From positions 51,086 to 98,074 of the forward strand of contig BFEA01000440.1 of NCBI GenBank assembly GCA_003427395.1: 46,989 nt of DNA, in the 5' to 3' direction. The notes beneath the pieces are model-generated. The model ran no database searches. It saw only the letters and a program-made list of their open reading frames with translations, and was not told the origin of the DNA. The position numbers and the translations under genes are program-made. Shown in pieces: positions 11,101 through 19,814 of the stretch. Numbering within the stretch: position 1 is the first letter of the stretch; each line of letters opens with the position of its first letter. Origin of the DNA: Chara braunii. Taxonomy: Eukaryota > Streptophyta > Charophyceae > Charales > Characeae.

Positions 11101-12730
11101 TTTTTTAGGGGACGGCTCAAGCAGGGTTCTCAAAGGCGGTACAAGACGGTAGACAAGAAGTGCCACCCGGTACCCGTCCTCGTTACAGTGGACGAGGAGG
11201 CATATTACGAGAGGGAACGAGGGTTGATACGACGAATAAGGGAGAGTGCTTTAGCAGGGCCATGTCGTATCAACGAAGGGAACGAGAAGGAGTTGATCAT
11301 AGGGGAGTCTGATTTCCTGCTGCCTCAGGAGCGAACGTTGATGGTGGAATTAATGAAGAGGAAGCATCGCGCCTATGCGTTTAGTAACGAGGAGCGTGGC
11401 AGGCTGGATGTGGATAAGATACCTATGATCCGCATCTACACCATGCCACACGAGCCTTGGAACATGATGGAGGCGCGATATCCCAACCCTGACGAGGAAA
11501 GGAAGGTGGTGGATTACCTCGACGGCAAGATACGTACTCACGTCGCTGACTATTCAACTGAACCGTATTCGTCCCCGTGGTTCTGCTTTATTAAGCCTAA
11601 CGGGACGCTGCGGTGGGTGCAGGATTTGCAAAGACTGAATGCGGTGACCGTGCGAGATGCTGGAGGACTGCCGAATGCAGACGCGCTGTCGGAATCCTGT
11701 GTTGGAAGGCCTATAATTTCGCTTATAGACCTTTACTCAGGATACGATCAGTTCCCAGTCTATCCGCCGGAAAGGCCGGTGACGGCTATGCACGCGCCGC
11801 GAGGATTAATCCACATGAACGTGGCTGCACAAGGGTGGACCAACGCAGTAGCAATGGTCCAACGGGCCATGATTCAGGCCATGCAGTCAGTCAGCCCCCA
11901 TATCACACAGCCATATATTGATGATTTGGCAGTGAAGGGGCTGGCGATGAAAGAGAGCGACGAAGTCTCACCAGGGGTAAGGCACTTTGTCTGGAAACAC
12001 ATCCAGGACCTCGAAAAGGTCGTGAGCCTGCTCGAGGAGCATAACCTCACGGCAAGCGGGGCCAAATCCAGACACTGCATGAGGGAAGCGACTATCTTGG
12101 AGATCGTCTGCAATGAGAAGGGTCGAAGGCCGGATGTGAAGAAGACGGACAAGATTACTGAGTGGCCAGTTTCGTTCCACTCAATAACTGATGTCAGGAG
12201 CTTCCTTGGTACGTGTGGATTTTGGAGAGCCTTCGTCAAGAATTTTGCCGCTAAGACTGAACACTTGAGGAAGTTAGTCCGTCAAGATCAGGAATGGGTA
12301 TGGGGTGAGGAACAACAAGAGGTGGTGGCAAAAATGAAGGAGGAATTTCGAGAAGGAGGGTTGGTGTTAGGAGCGCCAGATTATAACACCACAGAGACGC
12401 GACCCTTCATTGTCGAGACGGATGCGGGACCGACTGCCTTAGGGGGACTTCTAATTCAGGCAGACATGGAAGGAAAGGAAAGGCCCTTGCGATTTGAGAG
12501 TCGGACTCTCTGTACGACGGAGAGGAACTACTCTCAGTTCAAGAGGGAGACCCTTGCTGTTCTCCACTGTCTGCGAATCTTCCGGAACTATATCTTCGGC
12601 AGGATGTTTATTTTGAGAGTGGATCCGACCACCCTGGCCTACTCTCTAAGGAATTACGTTCCATCGAATCGGACGGTTGTCAGATGGCTGACGTACATCT
12701 GGATGTTCAATTTCGAATTGGAACGGATTT
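11101..12730 (+). pseudogene. pol: Reverse transcriptase and RNase H of Ty3/gypsy Pol
   Basis: This is the longest uninterrupted coding stretch. It encodes RNA-dependent DNA polymerase followed by RNase H, which copy element RNA into cDNA. RT motifs in order: SSPWFCFIKPNGTLRWVQDLQRLN, the first catalytic Asp in LIDLYSGYDQ (codon 11,728), an unusual AAQGWTNAVAMVQRAM in place of the common PFGLTNAPATFQ, and YIDD at 11,914-11,925 for the catalytic pair. RNase H follows with Asp in ETDAGPTALGG (12,421), Glu in KRETLAVLH (12,547) and Asp in LRVDPTTLAY (12,622). All catalytic acids I can identify are present. The frame runs into TAG at 12,736 because of one extra T in about 12,728-12,733; the next frame continues with SKNRADGLSR, the usual end of gypsy RNase H. 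I see no true start codon, as expected for a piece of a polyprotein. Confidence 0.93.
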
Positions 12731-12733
12731 CTT

Positions 12734-13291
12734 GGTAGTAAGAACCGGGCGGACGGGCTGAGTCGGATCAACTGGGATAAACAGGAAGGGGAGGCGGTGG
12801 AGAACACACCCCCAGTTGATGGATTTCTGGATCAGGAAGAAGATGTTCGTCTTCATATCAACAAGTGGTCGCCACGAGTGCCCAGCTGTGTAGGCTATCC
12901 TATCTGGCAAGCGCCGAAGGGGTATGAAAGGAGGAATGAGCTAGTCCTTAAGCCCTTTGAGGAAGAAGATCCCTAGGGCGGTAATCATGTTCAGTGGATG
13001 ATGGAGCTAGCGTTGGTCAGCTCGCATAGCCTCGTGGAGGACATGAGAACGATTGAGGAAGGACCTGGCCAGGTAGAACGGCATGAGGACCAGATGGGAG
13101 GAATGTATCTCCTCGTCAACACGTTACTGCAGGAACGCCTTGACCAGTCAGGCTCGTTGAACTCGACAGGAAATGTGGACGAAGTACCCGAGAGCTAGGA
13201 CGACGAGTTCGAGGAGGGGGAGATTAAGGAGGCTTTTCGTGCAGAGGAGTACGACGGGATCTACCTAGAACTGGGGTTTCTTCTGTCATGA
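12734..13291 (+). pseudogene. pol: RNase H-integrase tether of the gypsy Pol
   Basis: After the one-base insertion the frame (mod 3 = 2) carries SKNRADGLSRINWDKQEG, the conserved end of the RNase H module. About 170 residues of connector follow, with acidic patches and no known motif. In-frame stops are TAG at 12,974, TAG at 13,196 and TGA at 13,289. It connects without further frameshift to the integrase. Confidence 0.75.
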
Positions 13292-14515
13292 GAAATGCGG
13301 CTAAGGGATGCAAGCGATAGGGCTCAGAGGATGCTGCAGCGCTACTTAGTGCAAGACGGCCACCTTTTCGTGAGAAGAGAAGTGGGGAATCCCAGGAGGG
13401 TCGTCTGCAATAGGAATCGTCAGATCGACGTCATAGCAGCACTTCACGATGGCATTGCAGGAGGGCATCGAGGGGTACAAGCCACGTATGCCAAGATAAG
13501 TGAGTTGTACTACTAGGATGGAATGATGGACATGGTCGGGAAATTCTGTCGATCCTGCGTGCCCTGGTAGGAGAGATCCCGTTTAAGGCAAGGAGAGCCG
13601 CTGCATCCACGGTTAGAGTGAGAGGTGGGGGTCGTAGTGCATCTCGATCTGCTTTTTATGCCACTTGGGGATCAGGGCTATAACTATATTTTCGATGCAC
13701 GCGATAACCTGTCGGGGTTCGTAGACGGGCGTGCTATTCGCACCCAGACCAGGTTAGTCTTAGTGAGCTGCATCGAGGAATATTACCTGCGTTACCCTTT
13801 CGTCAAAGAATTCGTAATGGACAGGGGATCGGAGTTTACCTGCCAGGAGGTGCAAGAATTGTTATCAAGGTATGGTGTAGCAGCCAACTACACCACGGCC
13901 TCGCACCCCCAGGCAAATGCTCCCGAAGAGAGAGGACATCGTACCATTACGAGTCTCCTGGCTAAGTGGACCGAAGGTAGGCCTAATCAATGGCCAAGAT
14001 ACCTAAGGGCGGCGTTCTTTGTCGAGAACATTACAATAAAAAGATCCACCAAGCACGCACCGGCGACATTGTGGTATGGAAGGCACGCCACCTTCCCTAT
14101 CGAGAGCTTTCTTAAGACATGGAGGCGCCAGAATCTGAAAGTTAACCTGTCATTTGAAGAATTGCTCGATATTCGGGCGCGGCAGATAAGAGCGATAGAA
14201 GAAAGGATCCAGAAGGCGTCTGACCAGGTCGCGAGAAGTCGTATGGACGATAAGGCTCGATGGGATCAATCTGCGCGGGTGAGGAANGTACCCTTGGCAG
14301 TTGGAGATGTCGTGCTTCTCTACGATTCATCACTGGAGAAGCAATNGTCNAGGAAGCTCGATAAGAGGTGGTTAGGTCCCTACCGGATCGTACGGGTCGG
14401 AGANTTCGGAGCGTATCAGATTGAGGAGCTAAATGGGACTGAGTGGAAGGATTGGGTATCTGGAACGCGACTGAAGAAATTCGTGGCGAGAGAAGAGGTA
14501 AGAGAAACGACTTGA
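13292..14515 (+). pseudogene. pol: Integrase of Ty3/gypsy Pol (HHCC, D-D-35-E, GPY/F)
   Basis: Integrase inserts the element cDNA into chromosomes. The zinc-binding N-terminus has H-x6-H (ALHDGIAGGH) and CRSC. In relatives the second Cys pair is often followed by Gln; here CVPW plus TAG at 13,568 suggests erosion. The catalytic core has Asp at 13,646 (HLDLLF), Asp at 13,820 (MDRGSEF) and Glu at 13,928 (PEERGH), with 35 residues between the last two, which matches the family. The C-terminus has RWLGPYRIVRVG near 14,370-14,400, the GPY/F module. No chromodomain is visible after it before TGA at 14,513. Stops at 13,514, 13,568 and 13,619 separate the zinc domain from the core. N bases occur at 14,287, 14,346, 14,350 and 14,403. 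Confidence 0.92.
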
Positions 14516-14680
14516 CTGCCTTTAGAATAGAAGTAGCAGGGTGTGTAGGCTAGGTAGGATGTATGTTCTGTGAGTGTGGTCTGGTCTAAGTTTGCTTGAT
14601 TATCACTTGTTTTGCTTACCCCAATGTGTGCCTGTAGTCTCCTTCGCCTGTTGTGCAGGTCTGACTTTACGAAGACAGCC
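14516..14680 (+). other. Pol to 3' ORF intergenic stretch with splice-acceptor-like sequence
   Basis: A 165-bp non-coding stretch separates the integrase stop from the ATG at 14,681. It contains pyrimidine-rich sequence ending TTGTGCAG at about 14,651-14,658, which has the look of a 3' splice site, and several GTATG/GTGTG words that could be donors. A spliced or internally initiated mRNA would be one way to express the downstream ORF. This is inference only. Confidence 0.3.
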
Positions 14681-15553
14681 ATGCCAAGAGGAGGGAGGGG
14701 GACACGGCTGCCTCGGAGGCCGTTGGGAGCACCAGGAGGATATGAGCGACATGGGCCTCGCCATCGAGAGAGTACTCCCGTATACAATGATGGGGACATC
14801 GAGCTATTCCAGGACAGCTTTTGGGATCATGCGAGGCGTATGGGCTGGACCGTGGATCAGGCGATTGAGAGATTGAGGGGAGCACGCAGATTCGAGGAGC
14901 CCATCGCGTGAATCTGTAGAGAGGCGACGACGAGATCAGAGGTGGAGTGGAGGATGCAGGAGTTGCGACCCTCGCCTGTGGGGCCTGATGGCAGGCCGAT
15001 CCGCCTGGAGATTGGAAATGCGTCGCACTTCATCCCCGCGTTTGAGTGGTTCATGCAGGGGCAGGGCATACCGAGAGATGACTGGATGCAAACGCTACCA
15101 CTCTGGACCAGGAAGGCGGAAAGGCCGTTGGCTAGCCAAATCGGAAACATGGCCCGGGACTGGGAGAGCTGCAGGGCACATCTAAGAGAGGCCTTTCAAC
15201 GGCCAGAGCCCCCCCAGCCCAGAGTCGAGAGACGTCAGAGGAGTCAGAGGTCGAGGGACCCTGAACCTAGGGAGGTGAGACAGTCTCGGGGAGGACGGAA
15301 GGCCCTAGCCAGGAGAGAGGAGGAGCCGGAGCGGAAGCCAGAGGTTGAGGAGCGAGGGGCATACCCTGAGTGTGGGTTGGGACCAGTGGAGTTCCATCGT
15401 TTTACTGAGGGTGGATTGAGGAGGTCACCAGCACACACACGGGAGGAGCCGCCATTGTCTGAAGGGCCGTTGAAGGAGTTGGAGACGCATCTGGATATCT
15501 CTCAGTGGAGAGCGTCGCCTAAGGGTGAGGAGCATGAAGAGTAAGTAGAAGGG

Positions 15554-15658
15554 GTGCCACGAGAGGAGGTACCACAAGAGGAGGTGCCACGAGAGGAGGT
15601 GCCACGAGAGGAGGTACCACGAGAGGAGGTGCCACGAGAGGAGGTGCCACGAGAGGAG
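15554..15658 (+). repeat. Seven 15-bp units coding VPREE
   Basis: Seven tandem 15-bp units (GTGCCACGAGAGGAG with few changes) encode VPREE repeats; the second unit reads VPQEE. They lie in the disordered middle of the 3' ORF. Third-position changes (GTG/GTA) dominate over amino-acid changes. Confidence 0.92.
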
Positions 15659-16464
15659 GCGCAGGGTACTCAGCGAGAGAGCAGGCTGGGCGACGGGGGG
15701 AGACGTGCAGGGAAGGAAGTGATAGAGGTTGGAGAGGACACGCCCCCACAGACGCCAGCGGTGGGTTTGAGATTCGGGGATACACCAGGGAGCACTCGTC
15801 AGGCAGAGGAGAGATTGCAGAGAGAGGAGGCCCCATTTCCTTCATCAGAGAGGGCTCCATCGCGAGAGGGGAGAGCCGGCAGGAGGAGAGAAAGGGCAGT
15901 TGTAAGGAGGGAGGCCTTGACCCTGATTGATAGGCACCTAGCAGCTTATGCCCTGGAGCATCCAAACCTGGAGGAGCCGGCACCTGCAGAGCCGCGCCAG
16001 GAGCCGTACCAACCCGAGAAGGAGATAGAAGCAGAGATCCCAAAGAGGGTCGACCTCCGCACGAGGGAAAGGGCGCCAGCTGGAGCGACGACTGAAGAAA
16101 AGAGGGCGAGAAGAACCAGACGGATAGATGAGATTTGGCAGGAGAGGCAGAGGTTGGAGGCAGCGGGGGAGTTTCCGGAGCAGCAACAGATGAGGCAGAG
16201 ATCGGAGGCAGCAGGAGCACTCCCAGGTCAGCCACCCAACGCGCCAGCTAGGGCCCCGGAGATCCCCGAGATGTGGAGAGACTTTTGGGAGCAGAGAGGA
16301 GAGGAGCTTCCTTCGCCAGTCAGAGCCGGGCTTGGGGTGGCCAGGAAGGCGGAAGAGAGGATAGATCGCAAAATCAAGTTCCTGGCCAAAACGACCTTTG
16401 ACCGACACTTGTTATTGGAGTGCGACCTGGCAGGGAAAAAATTAAAGGAATCAAGTCATGGAGT

Positions 16465-16594
16465 ACGCCTGGAGGCTATGGAGATGGAAATCCAGGAACT
16501 CAGGGCATTGGTGGCCAGTCAGGCAGCTATCATTGAGACCCTGAGGCAGCAAACCCAAGAAAAAGAGGATAAGTCAGAGAGCAGCAGACACTGA
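16465..16594 (+). other. Coiled-coil segment of the 3' ORF
   Basis: The encoded residues carry Leu, Met, Val and Ile at heptad-like spacing (LEAMEMEIQELRALVASQ, then AAIIETLRQQ) with charged residues between, ending in a polar tail before TGA 16,592. Such a segment would favour oligomerisation. It is called by eye. Confidence 0.6.
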
Positions 16595-18032
16595 GAGAAG
16601 AGGCAGCCGGGACAAGTTTTGCCAGGATAATCATCTGCGGCAGGGCCTTGCCAAGAGCCACCTATGGGGAGAGTTATCTTGGAGCCAGAGGAGGCGAGAG
16701 CCCAGAGACAGGCAGAGAAAGAGGCGTTCGAGTTTAGAGCCCCTACAAAGCTTGCGACGCTTCCAGTGGCAGCGGCAGGCCCAGTCGTACCTTTGGCGAT
16801 TGAGGAGGGGCTACCGCCATCTAGCAGTGAGCCGGCTCAGGGGTCAGAAGAGGGATCCATGGGCGTACTTCTTGAGGCAGTGCATACCATGCAGAAAGAG
16901 GCGAGTTTGTTTTCACCCGAGCAGAGGATAGAGGAGCCGCTTGAGAGAGAGATGGGGATTAAGGCGGAGGGTGCCATCGAGAGCAGGCTCCAAAGGATGG
17001 GCACACCTGAGGACCAGAGGAGATTGAGGAGCAGCCCACGATAGTGCTAGGAGAGACACTCGAGAGGAGACCTCAGAGGTTGGACACGGCTGAGTACGTC
17101 CCAACGACAGGGGATTTGAAGAGCAGACTGGGATCTTGGGCTAATGGACCTGGGTCTGGGGGACCGGTTCCTGGGACAGAGCAGCAGGAGGTCGTTAGTA
17201 CCGCAGCCCCTCGATCAGAGCAGCAGGAGGTTGTCAGTACCTTGGTAGGATCTCCTTCATCGCCATCTCCTCAACCCAGGAAGAAAAAGTTCAAGAGGAA
17301 GGTAGATCAGCTACATTTCTAGTGCAAGAAGGACGTGCATCATGCTATGGACTATCTCGAGTTCCTTGAGGATATGGCAGCAGGAAAGGTCTTAGAGGTA
17401 GGAAGTAAGATGTATGATAAACAGGGTACGATAATAGAGAAGTCTGCAGATGGACTTAGGGCTCAGTTATATAGGCAAAACCAGGAGGAGTTGAGGAGAT
17501 AGCGCCGGTTTGTCTATGTGAGTGGGCGAGTATCTTTGTGAGGCATCAGCTTAGGGTCTGTGTGATACTCTCTTAGACTTAGAGGACCTTTTTTTTTAAC
17601 TCTAGTGTCCCTACTGAGCTGGGGTCTTAAGGTTCAGGGTGATTTAGATGAGGCATGTACATATTTAGGTGGCCTACGCACAGGTTTTGAGAGACAGATC
17701 TGACATGTATCCTAGGGGTTGTTGTCANTATGGGTTTGGTGTGGNTTGAGTTGAGTGAGCTATGATTTGGAGACAATTTTTGTGTGAGGCCTTTTTATTC
17801 CCTGAGTGTATATTATGATGAGGTTTTATTTCAGGGACCATTCATATATATGATGATCACTTGTCACTCTCACATNTGTGGTTGTACTCTGATGTATGAT
17901 GAGTTTGTGTAGACAATGTGTGAAAAACATCTTATTTTGCCATAGGTACAGTGAATATGATTGTAAGCAAAACTGCCTACTCCTCGGTATACTTGTGCGA
18001 CCTGCCCACGGGCAGCTGATAGGGCAGAGTAT

Positions 18033-18044
18033 AAGGGGAGGGAG
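18033..18044 (+). promoter_or_regulatory. Candidate polypurine tract
   Basis: AAGGGGAGGGAG is followed directly by TG (18,045), the dinucleotide with which LTRs begin. A polypurine tract primes plus-strand DNA synthesis and sits just 5' of the 3' LTR. It is the best purine run downstream of the coding region, but no second LTR copy is available to test it. Confidence 0.4.
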
Positions 18045-18059
18045 TGCAGTCTGTTTGTG

Positions 18060-18400
18060 AAAAGTTGTGAGGATTTTAAAAAGTCTTATGAGCCCTGGAG
18101 GCTCAAAAAGCTTACCATTTTGATTATTGATTGTTTAAGTTGTGATGAGGACTCATAAGATGGTCTCTCAGTGATGTTTTCTTTTATGATGAGAGCCCCC
18201 TTGGATTTCTGGGGAAGGGGATGTTTTATGATGTTGTGTGTTTGTGATGAGACCCCCTCGAGTTTTGAAAAAGGGAAGTTTGGTTTTATGGCGAGACCCC
18301 TCGTGATTTTTGGAAGAGGGGTTGTTTTGTTTATCATGAGAGCCCCTTGGATTTTTTTGGAAAAGGGGAATGGTTTATGGTTGGAAGGCTCACCCTCAGA
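18060..18400 (+). repeat. Degenerate 45-58-bp tandem repeats with TGATGAGA start
   Basis: About six imperfect units begin with a variant of TGATGAGAGCCCC and continue through T-rich sequence to GGAAAAGGGGA. Within a unit the CCCCTT and AAGGGG ends can pair into a hairpin (for example about 18,342-18,367). Position after the purine tract suggests U3 repeats of the LTR. Copy borders are approximate. Confidence 0.6.
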
Positions 18401-18684
18401 AGTGAGTAAATTGATTTATGGCATGACGAGTTGTTTGATGGGTGATAAAGTCTGACGGAAAGAGCCACTTTTGTTTGGAATGTTTGAGAAAGTCACAATG
18501 AGTGCAGGGCGAGAGACGTCTCAGGACGGCTGGTTACTGGCTCTGATCAAGTCAGTGGTCACGGTCCGGTGGACTTAGCGGTGATTTTGTTTGTGAGCGT
18601 GCGAAGGATGCCATGCCTATTGCGGAAGGGTTGGTAGATGCCTTCGGACCCCTACGTATCGCGCACTGGGCCTGTGATTTTTTT

Positions 18685-19486
18685 TGTGACGCCCCGCCTA
18701 ACCACCTGTGCTAATTCTGAGACATATTGAAGAAAGGCCAAGCTAACAGAAAAGAAGTTAGTACCTCTAGGGCATAACCCCATTGGATAGCTGCTAGTCG
18801 GGGCAACCTGGCTGCGGGACCGCGTAGGTAAGAGTTTAAGGGGGGTGCCCGCCCCGGTGAAATTACTCCGCGGGATAGTGATGGTTGATAATTTTTTTTT
18901 GGGGGGAGAATCCTAATTGAATGCTTATCAGGAGGAAACCTATCGTTGCGTAACCAACGAGGGGTACTGCCGCTAAATAACAATGCGGTGGGCCGTAGTC
19001 CTGGTCCGATTAGCCAGGCTATGGTGGGCCAAGATGGAGACCTAGCCTTTCTGTACTATACTGCAGAAAGAGCTAAGCGAATATTAAGTATACATATATA
19101 CTTATGTGTTTTTGATTGCGAAAGATTTTGAGAAGGAAGGCGAGAGTGCCTTCAAAAGGTCTCGATTAAGGCCCGCGTCCCTAGTTTTTGCCAGGACTAG
19201 GGACACCCAACGAGAAGCCGAAGGTTGTCTAGGACCGGGGGGAGGACGATTGGAAAGGTCTTTNGAACTTATGCTGTCAGCATTCTAATTTCTGGGTGGT
19301 GAGAGGCCCAGGTTAAAAACCTGGCAGCATATAGTTGTGGAGGCACGGTTTGATGGAGGCCTCTACCCTGTGTTTGTCGGCTAATCGGATTGGCTCGTTT
19401 TCCACCAGCATTTGGAGTGTGGGTGGGTTTATAGCCTTCTGATTTGACGAAGCGACGGGGACGTCGCTTAATATGGTCCGGTAAGC
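18685..19486 (+). other. Non-coding segment beginning with LTR-like TGTGACGCCCC
   Basis: TGTGACGCCCCG at 18,685 resembles the start of many plant gypsy LTRs. The following 800 bp has no convincing gene. It contains a perfect 8-bp stem with GGGA tetraloop (19,450-19,469) shortly before the inverted repeat. Whether this is a second LTR, the U5 side of the gypsy element or another fragment is unresolved. One N lies at 19,264. Confidence 0.35.
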
Positions 19487-19814
19487 TGTCGGTGCGAATA
19501 CCCTTACAAGGGTATCCGCCCTGGTTTTTGCAAGTAACCGAAAAACGGTTTTGGCTTAGAATTTAAGTATACCGCGCTAAGCGCAGCTGCGTCTGTAATT
19601 GCGTTGATTGAGTGGTTGACCACAATAGCGAGTGCGTGGGCGTGCAGGTTTTAGGCGCGCGTGATTTTTTTTCTATTGTTGATCGTAGAGCCGTCCCGGA
19701 CCTTGGTCGTTTTGCTTGGTGATATTATTTATTATTTATTTATTTTTGATTAAGCAGGAATTAAGGATATTTTCTTTTATTGGTACTTATATAAGCAATC
19801 CGGCGCGGGCAAAT
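19487..19814 (+). repeat. Left arm of a 328-bp inverted repeat
   Basis: This segment is the reverse complement of 26,904-27,231, with equal length and roughly 20 differences, mostly transitions. It starts TGTCGGTGCG, carries the subterminal hairpin ATACCCTTACAAGGGTAT (19,498-19,515), passes an A/T-rich stretch, and ends GCGGGCAAAT just after a TATA-like box. Similarity stops abruptly at both ends. It could be the terminal inverted repeat of one element, or an LTR fragment present in opposite orientation to its partner. Confidence 0.93.
19786..19795 (+). promoter_or_regulatory. TATA-like box in the left inverted-repeat arm
   Basis: CTTATATAAG, a palindromic TATA box, is conserved in both arms and placed about 300 bp from the outer end. 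If used inward, transcription would run rightward into the 7-kb interior. No initiator could be verified. Confidence 0.5.

Larger units (their letters stand above)
14681..17502 (+). pseudogene. Long 3' reading frame after integrase, with capsid/Gag-like N-terminus
   Basis: Starting at ATG 14,681 (MPRGGRGTRLPRR), a coding frame of about 940 codons runs to TAG 17,500. It is interrupted by TGA 14,909, TAA 15,542, TGA 16,592, TAA 16,628, one frameshift near 17,005-17,025 and TAG 17,320. In order: a basic N-terminus; DIELFQDSFWDHARRMGW; a helical segment at 15,011-15,196 (FIPAFEWFM...PLWTRKAERPL...DWESCRAHLREAF) whose spacing of Phe, Trp and Leu resembles retrotransposon Gag capsid; a long Arg/Glu/Pro-rich disordered region including a 15-bp repeat; a coiled coil; a basic RKKKFKRK patch near 17,278; and a charged helical tail. 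No signal peptide or membrane segment is seen, so an envelope is unlikely. The function is unknown. Confidence 0.65.
17503..18684 (+). other. Gypsy 3' non-coding region, probably 3' UTR and part of the LTR
   Basis: No coding frame continues here. The stretch is T/G-rich on the + strand. It holds a polypurine tract at 18,033-18,044, tandem repeats at about 18,060-18,400, and a few N (17,728, 17,745, 17,877). The 5' LTR is missing from this copy, so LTR borders cannot be confirmed by comparison within the window. Confidence 0.5.

Noticed and set aside
10660-11110. Programmed ribosomal frameshift sites in pol
   Set aside because: The shifts lie inside domains at G and T runs, not at the gag-pol border, and the copy has many other inactivating changes, so indel decay is simpler.
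14400-14515. Chromodomain at the integrase C-terminus
   Set aside because: The GPY/F module is visible, but the sequence ends about 35 residues later without the aromatic-cage pattern of a chromodomain.
14681-17502. Envelope gene making the element a plant retrovirus
   Set aside because: No signal peptide, no hydrophobic membrane segment and no cysteine-rich ectodomain are visible. The product looks cytosolic and charged.
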